Positions 26,522 to 34,863 of a stretch of DNA of 64,000 nt are shown here, piece by piece (the stretch's first letter is position 1; the number at the start of each line of letters is the position of its first letter). This stretch comes from Paenibacillus sp. FSL R5-0912 (GTDB taxonomy: Bacteria; Bacillota; Bacilli; Paenibacillales; Paenibacillaceae), in contig NZ_CP009282.1 of NCBI RefSeq assembly GCF_000758605.1, forward strand, positions 7,254,001-7,318,000, written 5' to 3'. The translations under genes were made by a program, and so were the position numbers. Below the pieces are notes generated by a model, which was not told where the DNA came from, searched no databases, and saw nothing but the letters and a program-made list of their open reading frames with translations.

Positions 26522-27241
26522 ATGGATTTAAGAGGAACCAGTATTGTAATTACAGGTGCAGGTAAAGGGATCGGCAAAGCTCTCGCGATGGCACTCGCTA
26601 AAGAAGGCGCTAACCTGGGGCTTATCTCCAGAACTTCAGCAGATCTGGAGGCACTGAAGTCGGCATTGACTGAGGTATATGACATCAAGGTCAGCATTGC
26701 TGTAGCTGATATTGCGGTGCGTGAGGAAGCAGAGCGGGCGGTTGTGGCCCTGCAGAATGACCTTGGCCCGTTCGACGCACTTATCAACAATGCCGGGATT
26801 GCCCAGTTTGGCACCTTCCTGGAGATGGACCCTGCTGACTGGGAGCGCCATATGCAGATCAATCTGTTCGGCACTTATTATGTAACCCGTGCGGCACTGC
26901 CTGCTATGATTGAACGTTCCAGCGGTAACATCATCAATATCTCTTCTACGGCAGGAGAACGCGGCTTCGCTACAGGCTCAGCCTATTGTGCTTCCAAATT
27001 CGCTTTGATGGGTATGACGGAAGCGCTGGCGATGGAGGTCCGCAAGCATAATATCCGTGTCGTGGCACTAACCCCCAGCACCGTCAACACAGGTCTGGCC
27101 ACCGGTGCCGGCCTGAAGATCGGTGATGAAGACCGGATGATGCAGCCCGAGGATGTGGCCGAGCTGACGCTCGCTGCCTTGAAGCTTCCAGACCGCGTCT
27201 TCCTGAAGACCGCTGGCATCTGGACGACTAATCCGCAATAA
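26522..27241 (+). CDS. Short-chain dehydrogenase/reductase, FabG-like
   Basis: 239 residues, a classical SDR. TGAGKGIGKALA (residues 11-22) binds NAD(P)H, NNAG (about 88-91) is present, and the catalytic Ser-Tyr-Lys are in NIISSTAGERGF, SAYCASKFALMG. It resembles 3-oxoacyl-ACP reductases, but no fatty acid genes are nearby, so the substrate is open. An AAGGAG lies 14 bases before the ATG. A haem monooxygenase gene follows 41 bases downstream; both may be one unit. Confidence 0.92.
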   Translation: MDLRGTSIVITGAGKGIGKALAMALAKEGANLGLISRTSADLEALKSALTEVYDIKVSIAVADIAVREEAERAVVALQNDLGPFDALINNAGIAQFGTFLEMDPADWERHMQINLFGTYYVTRAALPAMIERSSGNIINISSTAGERGFATGSAYCASKFALMGMTEALAMEVRKHNIRVVALTPSTVNTGLATGAGLKIGDEDRMMQPEDVAELTLAALKLPDRVFLKTAGIWTTNPQ

Positions 27242-27282
27242 CAATGGCAGATTACACCCACACCCTATGAGGAGGACTTGGC

Positions 27283-27594
27283 ATGCTGGTAGTAACCAAC
27301 ACGATTAAGATCAAAGAAGGACATGGCGAAGCACTGGCCTCGCGTTTTGGGGCAGACAATGGGGTGCAGAGCATGCCCGGATTTATCCGCATGGAGGTCT
27401 GGCAGGGCGCGCCCAAAGAAGGCGTGGAGGAGCTGAAGATCTGTACTGTCTGGGAGAGCGAGGAAGCCCTAAGCGGCTGGACGTCCAGTCCCGCCTTCCG
27501 CGATTCGCACCGCGGGGCCGGCCGGAATGAAGCCATTGTCGGCGCCTCACTCGACAAGTATGAGCTGCTACTCAGCCGAACTCCCGGTAACTGA
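27283..27594 (+). CDS. Haem-degrading monooxygenase, IsdG/HmoA type (ABM domain)
   Basis: 103 residues, one ferredoxin-like ABM domain. The start LVVTNTIKIKEGHGEALASR matches the IsdG/IsdI opening. The IsdG catalytic triad Asn7-Trp67-His77 is kept with an offset of one: Asn6, Trp66 in LSGWTSSPAF and His76 in RDSHRG. These enzymes open the haem ring to release iron. Strong ribosome site AGGAGG, eight bases from the ATG. No Fur box was seen near it; expression probably follows the SDR gene. A hairpin terminator follows at 27624. Confidence 0.88.
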   Translation: MLVVTNTIKIKEGHGEALASRFGADNGVQSMPGFIRMEVWQGAPKEGVEELKICTVWESEEALSGWTSSPAFRDSHRGAGRNEAIVGASLDKYELLLSRTPGN

Positions 27595-27623
27595 ATCCAG
27601 CCGTTATACGCATATACACAACA

Positions 27624-27662
27624 GGGATGCCCCGCAGCCTTTAAGGCTTGACGGGGCATCCC
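27624..27662. terminator. Shared terminator hairpin between haem monooxygenase and MMPL genes
   Basis: GGGATGCCCCG and CGGGGCATCCC pair fully, with an inner AGCC/GGCT pairing. It lies between two convergent genes, but both T-runs are weak (TGTTATT and TGTTGTG). Confidence 0.65.
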
Positions 27663-27691
27663 TGTTATTGCTTCTGTAGTTCACAACCCGG

Positions 27692-29917
27692 TTATTCGCG
27701 GCCTGTTGCCGGAGACTCGCCCACGTCCTGATGCTTGCCCGGCCAGAAGGCCCGGCGGCCCAGAAGCACGGTGATGGCCGGAACCAGGAACGGCCGGACC
27801 ACGAAGGTATCGAGCAGCACGCCAATCGCGGTGATGATACCGAATTGCACCAGCACCTGAATCGGCAGACTCGCCAATACAGCGAAGGTACCTGCCAGAA
27901 TGAGTCCGGCGGAGGTGATTACCGATCCGGTTTCGTTCACGCCTTCGGCGATGGCCTGCTTCAGCGGCATAGCTTTACGCTTTTTCCAGATATTCGAGAT
28001 CATGAAGATGTTATAATCCTCGCCCAGCGCTACCAGGAAGACGAAGGAATAGAGCGGAATTGCGCCTTGAATTGCATCTGCACCGAGCAGATAATGAATA
28101 ATAATCCAGCCCAGACCGAGTGCCGAGAAGAAGGAGAGAATTACCGTAGCTACCAGATAAATGGTCGCCACTACAGATCGGAGATAGATCAGCAGCAGCA
28201 CTGTAATCATCCCGATAACCACCGGTATAATCAGATCGGTATCCCGTTCCCCGAGCTCCTTGGTATCATACTGGGTAGCGGTCTGTCCGCTAATCCATAC
28301 CTTATCCTGCGCGTTCTCTATTCCCGACTCCGCCAGGGCCTGCTCTACAGTAGCCTGGAGTGCCGGAATGTGATTCATCGCCTCGATGGAATACGGATTA
28401 GCCTTGAATTCAATATCATAGGCAGTGATGTTCTTATTAACGGCCCCCTGCTGCGGATCAGATACCACGTCCACATAGGACAGGCCGCCCAGGATGACCT
28501 TCAGATCTTCTCCGCCGCGCAGGCCCTCTGTATCCACCATCAGCTTGGCCGGTGCCAGCTCTCCGGGAGAGAACTGCTTGCCGATCTGGTCGAACCCTTC
28601 ACGCGATTCCATATCTTTCGGGAAGGAGGATAGGATATCATAGGTGAATTTAATTCCGCTGGAGAACGAGGCCAGGATGCCCAATACCACCACGGTTACT
28701 CCCACGATCGCCCATGGCCGGGAAATGACAAGATACCCGATTCCTTTTTTGGGTGAACTCTTCGGCTGCGGTACCGGCTTCCCCTTGGCCTTGGCCCGCT
28801 CAATCTCCATTTGCGGAGTGCGCGGAACGAACGGGAAGAACGAGGTTCGACCAAAGATAGCCAATAGTGCCGGAACCAGCGTCAGACTGGCAATCCCCAT
28901 AATGAGAATAGAGACACTGAACGGAACCGCAAAGCGGTGGTACGCCCCGTATTTGGCCAGCAGCAGCGCGAAGAGCGCAAGCACAACTGTGAATCCGCTC
29001 ATGGCGATCGCTCCGGAGGAATGGGTGATTGCACTCAGCAGTGCACGCCCCTTGTTCTCCTCAACCTTCAGCATCTGGCGGAACCGGGAAATCATAAACA
29101 GGCAGTAGTCTGTCCCCGCCCCGAAGAGCAGCACCGTCATAATAGATACGGCCTGCGAATCCACCGTAATCCAGCCTTCCTCTGCCATCTTGCCAAGCAG
29201 CGGGCTGGTTACACCGTAAGCAAAGCCGACTGCAACCAGCGGAATCAATGCCAGAATCGGCGAACGGTAGATCAGCAGCAGGAAGACCAGCACCAGTATT
29301 ACGGTTGCGATCAGCAGTGCAACATCAGCATTCTTGAATAAGCCTGTTGCATCTACCGATATCCCGACTGGACCGGAAACCCTAAGGCTTAAATCGCCGC
29401 TGTCTTGCTTGGCTGCAGAAGGGTCTGTGCCAGTTTCAGCGCCGATCAGCGTCTTCATCTCGGTCAGTGATTCGCCGAGCTGTTCACTGTCTGCCTTCTT
29501 GTCAAACAGCACTGGTGTGACGATTGTACTTCTATCCTCCGACAGTGAAGCCTGCAGCGCCTGTGGCGGCAGCTGACCAAGCGGCGGAACGAAGTTCTGA
29601 TGCGCGAGCGGCTGCTGCTCAAGCTTGGAGTATACAGCAGTTATATGTAGGAGATCTTCCTCTGACAATCCGCCTTCACGATGCCATACCAGCAAGGCCG
29701 GTACGCCGCTTCCGGCAGGGAATTCTGCCTCCGCAAGCGCTGCTGCGCGGACAGATTGCGAATCCTCCGGCAGGTTGGGCGCGTTATTGACAACCTGCGA
29801 GTTCACCGAAGGCCAGATCATAGTCAAAGCCCCTACAACTGCAATCCACACCAGAAGGGTAATCCATTTTGTTTTGCCTCCTGCTACCCATTTACCGTAG
29901 CCTGACATTCCTTTCAT
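27692..29917 (-). CDS. MMPL/RND family transporter
   Basis: 741 residues with twelve membrane helices in two halves and two large outside loops, as in MMPL proteins. Features are the N-terminal helix before WPSVNSQVV, LLFGAGTDYCLFMISRFRQM in helix block one and ALGEDYNIFMISNIWKKR in block two; the paired GxDY/GEDY motifs carry proton-relay residues. Relatives export lipids or hydrophobic compounds. The start at ATG 29917 follows GGGAGAGAGG; earlier in-frame ATGs exist. It is a single gene, convergent with the haem monooxygenase unit. Confidence 0.92.
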   Translation of the reverse strand: MKGMSGYGKWVAGGKTKWITLLVWIAVVGALTMIWPSVNSQVVNNAPNLPEDSQSVRAAALAEAEFPAGSGVPALLVWHREGGLSEEDLLHITAVYSKLEQQPLAHQNFVPPLGQLPPQALQASLSEDRSTIVTPVLFDKKADSEQLGESLTEMKTLIGAETGTDPSAAKQDSGDLSLRVSGPVGISVDATGLFKNADVALLIATVILVLVFLLLIYRSPILALIPLVAVGFAYGVTSPLLGKMAEEGWITVDSQAVSIMTVLLFGAGTDYCLFMISRFRQMLKVEENKGRALLSAITHSSGAIAMSGFTVVLALFALLLAKYGAYHRFAVPFSVSILIMGIASLTLVPALLAIFGRTSFFPFVPRTPQMEIERAKAKGKPVPQPKSSPKKGIGYLVISRPWAIVGVTVVVLGILASFSSGIKFTYDILSSFPKDMESREGFDQIGKQFSPGELAPAKLMVDTEGLRGGEDLKVILGGLSYVDVVSDPQQGAVNKNITAYDIEFKANPYSIEAMNHIPALQATVEQALAESGIENAQDKVWISGQTATQYDTKELGERDTDLIIPVVIGMITVLLLIYLRSVVATIYLVATVILSFFSALGLGWIIIHYLLGADAIQGAIPLYSFVFLVALGEDYNIFMISNIWKKRKAMPLKQAIAEGVNETGSVITSAGLILAGTFAVLASLPIQVLVQFGIITAIGVLLDTFVVRPFLVPAITVLLGRRAFWPGKHQDVGESPATGRE

Positions 29918-30187
29918 CCTCTCTCCCATCCGCAAGCCCAAAATGAGCCGCGGGTCATTTTACTATCCTTATCATATATACCTTAAAAATTTTAAGCAAA
30001 CCTTTTTTCTAAAGCAATAGATAGTAAGAGTTACAGTAGACGACATTGCCTCATGAAACCCCTGATTCATTACGTCTAGAACGGGTGAGCACCGTTGTCT
30101 CTATTTCTATTATTATCTGGAAACTAGTATATGATACCCAAGGGAAAATAGATGGCTCTACTTAAGCCGCGCGGCATGATTCTGCCC

Positions 30188-30266
30188 GAAATGTTGCCTT
30201 TTGTACAAAAAATTTTGATTTTAGACCGATTTAACGAGGGGATTGTTGTATTTTATGCAGGATTTT
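30188..30266 (+). repeat. AT-rich dispersed repeat, family C, diverged copy
   Basis: Contains GAAATGTTG, then TTTTGATT, then GGGGATTGTTGTA in the same order as 51800-51875, but with insertions between the blocks. The tail TTTTATGCAGGATTT matches the second copy near 10730. Confidence 0.4.
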
Positions 30267-30322
30267 TAAGCGAATAGTCCATTTACCGCCACCTAACTCC
30301 AGCTCAACTGACCGTATATAGT

Positions 30323-30369
30323 AAAAGCCCCGGCGTTCACGCAGACTGCCTGCAGTGAACGCCGGGGCT
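30323..30369 (-). terminator. Rho-independent terminator of the ABC exporter operon
   Basis: AGCCCCGGCGTTCAC and GTGAACGCCGGGGCT form a perfect 15-bp stem. In the minus-strand transcript TTTT follows. Confidence 0.85.
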
Positions 30370-30477
30370 ATGAGCTAAGCTGAGGGATACAGCCGATTGT
30401 TAAAATACATCTTCACAGTACATTTTAGAAGAGATGTTTGGAGTAATCTCTACAGTTTACCCGCGGTCATATACCGT

Positions 30478-32382
30478 TTAGCCCACGTCCGGCAGATCAT
30501 CCCCGGAGAACTGGCTGTTGTAGAGGTCGGCGTAGAAGCCGCCTGCTTCGAGCAGCTCCAGGTGGGTGCCCTTCTCAATCACGCTGCCCTGATTCATAAC
30601 CAGAATCAGATCCGCATCACGGATGGTGGACAGGCGGTGAGCGATGACGAAGCTGGTTCTGCCGTTCATCAGCGTATTCATAGCCTTCTGGATCTGCACC
30701 TCCGTGCGGGTATCGACGCTGCTGGTGGCTTCATCCAGAATCAGGATTGAAGGATCAGCCAGGATTGCCCGGGCAATGGTAAGCAGCTGCTTTTGCCCTT
30801 GGGAGATGTTCGAGGCTTCCTCGTTCAGGATCGTGTTATAGCCCAGCGGCAGCGTGCGGATGAAGTGGTCGGCATGCGCAGCCTTGGCTGCCCGGACCAC
30901 ATCAGCTTCCGTAGCCCCTTCGCGGCCATAAGCGATATTGTCACGGATGGTGCCGTTGAACAGCCAGGTATCCTGGAGCACCATACCGAACTTGCTGCGC
31001 AGCTCGCTGCGCTTCATATTGGTGATGTTGACACCATCGATCACAATCTCCCCGCCGCTGATCTCATAGAAGCGCATCAGCAGGTTGATCAGGGTCGTTT
31101 TGCCGGCTCCGGTTGGACCTACAATGGCAATGGTCTGTCCTGGGCTGACCTCGATATTCATGTCTTCAATGAGGATAGCATCCTCTTTGTAGCCGAACTT
31201 CACGTGGCGGAATTCCACGGAGCCCTCTTCGGCATCCACTGGACGTTTCGCAAGTGAAGTCCCCACTTCAGGAACTTCCTCTTCTTCATCCAGCAGTTCA
31301 AATACACGTTCCGCCGAAGCGATGGTGGACTGGATGATGTTGGCGATATTGGCCGTCTGCGTAATCGGCATTGTGAACTGGCGCGAATACTGGATGAAGG
31401 CCTGGATGTCCCCGACATCAATTGCTTTTTTGGTTACGAAGATCCCGCCGACCACACAGACGAGCACATAGCCAAGGTTCCCGATAAACATCATCAGCGG
31501 CATAATAATCCCGGAGATGAACTGGGATCTCCAGCCGGAATTGTACAGGTCATCATTAATTTTGTTGAAGTCCTTCAAAGAGTTCTTCTCGCGTCCGAAC
31601 GCTTTGATAATACGGTGTCCGGTATACATTTCCTCAACATGACCATTCAGCTGTCCCAGCGACTTCTGCTGGCCGATGAAATAGGTCTGTGAGCGTTTGG
31701 TGATCAGCATAATGACCACGAAGCTCAGCGGCAGTGTTACTATGGTAATCAACGTTAGCCACGGGCTGATGGTCAGCATCATTACTATGACACCAATAAT
31801 CGTCACAATGGACGTAATAAGCTGGGTCAAACTCTGCTGCAGGGTAGTACTGATATTGTCTACATCATTGGTCGCCCTGCTTAATATTTCCCCGTGTGTC
31901 CGGGAATCGAAGTACTTCAGCGGCAGCCGTTCAAGCTTGCTGTTGATCTGTTCACGCATATCATAGACGACCTTCTGCGCCACACCGGCCATTACATACT
32001 GCTGTATATAACTGAACAATGCGCTTAACAGATACAGTCCGGCCAGGAGAATCAGAATATCATTAATATAGCCAAAATCAATCTCCGCTCCAGGTACACC
32101 CATCAGCTTGCCATAGGCGCCTTCAAACAATTTGGTGGTAGCTCTACCCATTACTTTAGGGCTGAAAATGCTGAATATGGTACTGGCAATCGCCATCACA
32201 AACACAATAATCAGCTGAACCTGGCGCGGGCGCAAATACCGGGTCAGGCGCCGCAGCGTTCCTTTGAAATCCTTGGCTTTCTCAGCCGGCATTCTCATGC
32301 CCGGACCGCCGGGTCCTCCGCCTGGTCCGAAGCCACCACCTGAACGCTGCGGCGGTTTCATGTTTTTATTCTGCTCACTCAT
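30478..32382 (-). CDS. ABC exporter subunit (permease-ATPase), consensus site half
   Basis: 634 residues. A Gly/Pro-rich N-terminus (residues 13-32) precedes six membrane helices (about 55-350). The ATPase domain has GPTGAGKTT, the signature ISQGQKQLL and the Walker B ILILDEATSSVD with the catalytic Glu. It should form a heterodimer with the upstream 589-residue half transporter, like BmrCD or YfiBC multidrug exporters. Its ATG overlaps the stop of that gene by four bases. Last gene of the marR-ABC-ABC operon. Confidence 0.93.
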   Translation of the reverse strand: MSEQNKNMKPPQRSGGGFGPGGGPGGPGMRMPAEKAKDFKGTLRRLTRYLRPRQVQLIIVFVMAIASTIFSIFSPKVMGRATTKLFEGAYGKLMGVPGAEIDFGYINDILILLAGLYLLSALFSYIQQYVMAGVAQKVVYDMREQINSKLERLPLKYFDSRTHGEILSRATNDVDNISTTLQQSLTQLITSIVTIIGVIVMMLTISPWLTLITIVTLPLSFVVIMLITKRSQTYFIGQQKSLGQLNGHVEEMYTGHRIIKAFGREKNSLKDFNKINDDLYNSGWRSQFISGIIMPLMMFIGNLGYVLVCVVGGIFVTKKAIDVGDIQAFIQYSRQFTMPITQTANIANIIQSTIASAERVFELLDEEEEVPEVGTSLAKRPVDAEEGSVEFRHVKFGYKEDAILIEDMNIEVSPGQTIAIVGPTGAGKTTLINLLMRFYEISGGEIVIDGVNITNMKRSELRSKFGMVLQDTWLFNGTIRDNIAYGREGATEADVVRAAKAAHADHFIRTLPLGYNTILNEEASNISQGQKQLLTIARAILADPSILILDEATSSVDTRTEVQIQKAMNTLMNGRTSFVIAHRLSTIRDADLILVMNQGSVIEKGTHLELLEAGGFYADLYNSQFSGDDLPDVG

Positions 32383-34148
32383 GCTATTTCCTCCTCTGAC
32401 AACTGCGAGGATACGATCTCGCGGTACACCTCATTGTTATCCAGCAGCTCACGGTGTGTGCCCATTCCAACAATCTCACCGTCATCCAGTACGATAATCC
32501 GGTCTGCATCCATAACCGTACTGACACGCTGTGCGACAATAAGGACTGTAGATTCTGTAGTCTCGCCTTTAAGGGCAGCACGCAGCTTGGCATCGGTCTT
32601 GAAGTCAAGCGCCGAGAAGCTGTCATCAAACAGATACACTTCCGGTTTCCGTACCAGTGCACGGGCTATGGACAAACGCTGTTTCTGGCCGCCGGAGACA
32701 TTGCCTCCACCCTGGGAGATTTCCGAATTGAAACCGTCCTTCATGGCCGTTACGAAATCATAGGCCTGGGCCACCTTGGCGGCATGAAGGATTTCATCGT
32801 CCGTAGCGTCCTCTTTCCCGTAACGGATATTCTCGTTAATGGTACCGGTGAACAGCACGGCTTTTTGCGGGATATAACCGATCTTACTCCGCAGATCCTC
32901 CTGCGTCATCTGGCGTACATCCACTCCATCGACGCGGATCGAACCTTCAATAGCATCATAGAATCTTGGAATCATGTTTAGCAGCGTTGATTTACCTGAC
33001 CCTGTTCCGCCGATAATAGCTGTAATCTCGCCGGGGCGTGCACTGAAGGTAATCCCGGACAGTGCAGGCTGTTCAGCCCCCGGATAAGAGAAGGTTACAT
33101 TGTCGAACTCCACAAAACCACGCATTCCGTCACGGCCGTCAGCATGGGTAGCCGTAGCTGTAGTCTTCAGGTCTGCAGTTGTCGGATCTGTAATTTCAGG
33201 CTGCATATCGAGGACTTCATTGATACGCAGTGCAGAGGCAGAGGCTCTTGGAATCAGGACAAACATCATTGAAACCATGATGAGGGAGAACATAATCTGC
33301 ATTGCATATTGAATGAAGGCCATCAGTGAACCTACCTGGAGATCACCGTCTCCAATCCGGATTCCACCATAATAGAGGATAGCGATCATGGAGAAGTTCA
33401 TTACGATCATCATCAGCGGCATCAGTCCGGCCATAACTTTATTCACTTTGATTGCAGTATCCGTCAGATCTGCATTGGCCAGACTAAACCGCTTATTCTC
33501 ATGCTCAATCCGGTTGAACGAGCGGATGACGCGGATACCGGTCAAATGCTCTCGCAGCACAAGGTTTAATTTGTCCAGCTTGATCTGGATGGCTTTAAAC
33601 AGCGGAAGTCCCTTCATTCCAATGAAGAAGATCGCTCCAACCAGCAGCGGAATCACCACTACAAAGATCAGCGAGAGCTTGGCATCCTCAGACACCGCCA
33701 TAATAATCCCGCCGATCATCATCATCGGAGCACCAATCATCATGCGAAGCATCATTGTTAATACAGTCTGGACTTGTGTAATATCGTTGGTAGTACGTGT
33801 AATCAACGAAGCCGTACCCAGCTTGTCGAATTCATGCAGCGTGAAATTCTCGACATGGTTGAACATCCGTGACCGGGTGTTCTTACCGAAGCCCGCTGCT
33901 ATCTTAGCCGACAGATAGCTGGCAACAATGGAGCAGGCTGCACCGCCGGCCGCTACGAGCAGCATGAAGCCGCCGATTCTCCAGATGTAATTCTGGTCGC
34001 CGTTCACAATCCCCCTATCAATAATGTCACTCATCAGGGTCGGAAGATACAAATCTCCCATGGACTGCAGGAATACGAGAATCAGTACTGCGGCTATTGC
34101 CAATCGGAAGGGTCTCAAATGCTTTAGTAATTTAATCAAGTTTCTCAT
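32379..34148 (-). CDS. ABC exporter subunit (permease-ATPase), degenerate site half
   Basis: 589 residues. Six membrane helices (about 15-300) are followed by an ATPase domain with GGTGSGKST, signature VSGGQKQRL and Walker B VYLFDDSFSALD. The residue after the Walker B Asp is Asp rather than the catalytic Glu. That substitution is typical of one partner in heterodimeric ABC exporters and fits pairing with the next gene. The start overlaps the end of marR by 17 bases, so translation is coupled. The substrate is unknown; drugs or lipids are likely. Confidence 0.93.
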   Translation of the reverse strand: MRNLIKLLKHLRPFRLAIAAVLILVFLQSMGDLYLPTLMSDIIDRGIVNGDQNYIWRIGGFMLLVAAGGAACSIVASYLSAKIAAGFGKNTRSRMFNHVENFTLHEFDKLGTASLITRTTNDITQVQTVLTMMLRMMIGAPMMMIGGIIMAVSEDAKLSLIFVVVIPLLVGAIFFIGMKGLPLFKAIQIKLDKLNLVLREHLTGIRVIRSFNRIEHENKRFSLANADLTDTAIKVNKVMAGLMPLMMIVMNFSMIAILYYGGIRIGDGDLQVGSLMAFIQYAMQIMFSLIMVSMMFVLIPRASASALRINEVLDMQPEITDPTTADLKTTATATHADGRDGMRGFVEFDNVTFSYPGAEQPALSGITFSARPGEITAIIGGTGSGKSTLLNMIPRFYDAIEGSIRVDGVDVRQMTQEDLRSKIGYIPQKAVLFTGTINENIRYGKEDATDDEILHAAKVAQAYDFVTAMKDGFNSEISQGGGNVSGGQKQRLSIARALVRKPEVYLFDDSFSALDFKTDAKLRAALKGETTESTVLIVAQRVSTVMDADRIIVLDDGEIVGMGTHRELLDNNEVYREIVSSQLSEEEIA

Positions 34149-34632
34149 CTCCGTTCATTTGTAACCGGTCTAGATTTGGCGGTGGATTGTCTTTCATGAA
34201 GGCATGTACTTTAAGCAGCAGCTCTGCCAGCTGATCGGACTCTTCCTCACCCAGATACTCCACCATTTTGTTAAGCGTGGCGTCCATATGCTTCTTGGCC
34301 TTGCGGGTAATAATTTTCCCCTGTTCCGTCAACTTGATGCGTACCACTCTCCGGTCGGAGACGTCGGCTTGCCGTTCCACCATGTGCTTAGCCTCCAGAC
34401 TGTTGATCAGCTGTGTGACCGTAGGCGGAGTCAGCCCCAGAAAGCGGCTGATTTCAGAAACCTTGAGTCCTACATCAGATGAATGGGACGCCCGTGCAAT
34501 ACATATCAATAAAGTCATCTCACTTGGCTTATGACCCTCCACGGAATGATACAGGTGGCCTTTGCGCAGCTGCCGGAGTGCGGAGAAAAGCTTGTGTCCG
34601 ACTGAATTTTCATCTTCTCTATTTATCCCAAT
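34132..34632 (-). CDS. MarR family regulator of the ABC exporter operon, unusual start
   Basis: The conventional start is GTG at 34542 (136 residues), which begins inside the first helix of the fold. The frame is open and protein-like for 30 more codons upstream: INREDENSVGHKLFSALRQ, then LRKGHLYHS before the GTG. These supply the MarR helix alpha1. No ATG, GTG or TTG exists in that stretch; ATT at 34630-34632 follows AGAGGTGGGAAC and is the best candidate. The winged helix (SRFLGLTPPTVTQLINSLEAK) and wing DRRVVRIKLTEQG are intact. It overlaps the ABC gene by 17 bases and probably represses its own operon through the palindrome at 34681. Confidence 0.8.
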   Translation of the reverse strand: MGINREDENSVGHKLFSALRQLRKGHLYHSVEGHKPSEMTLLICIARASHSSDVGLKVSEISRFLGLTPPTVTQLINSLEAKHMVERQADVSDRRVVRIKLTEQGKIITRKAKKHMDATLNKMVEYLGEEESDQLAELLLKVHAFMKDNPPPNLDRLQMNGDEKLD

Positions 34633-34680
34633 GTTCCCACCTCTTTTTTAGTTAGGTATACAAATAATTAAATACTATAT

Positions 34681-34699
34681 TAATTAGGCTACCTAATTA
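34681..34699. promoter_or_regulatory. Palindromic operator, probably for the MarR regulator
   Basis: TAATTAGG-CTA-CCTAATTA, a perfect 8+8 palindrome with a three-base centre, 49 bases upstream of the proposed marR start. The layout and place fit MarR autoregulation. A related half-site TTAGGTA lies at 34651. Confidence 0.6.
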
Positions 34700-34863
34700 T
34701 ATTTTCCGGGCAATACTTTGTCAATTCCTGAATTCGCTATCAATTATTACAGATTGAAGAACGCAGGTTGAGGGATGTTTGTGCTTTTTTCACATAATTA
34801 CGCATAAATGCTCCCGCGACACGGATGGCCGGGGAGTGATCCTTAGATAAGGCAATGATAAAG

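Larger units (their letters stand above)
29918..30477. other. Gene-free region between MMPL and ABC exporter genes
   Basis: About 560 bases. It holds a diverged copy of the AT-rich repeat family C (30188-30266) and the terminator of the ABC operon (30323-30369). No convincing gene was seen. Confidence 0.55.
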
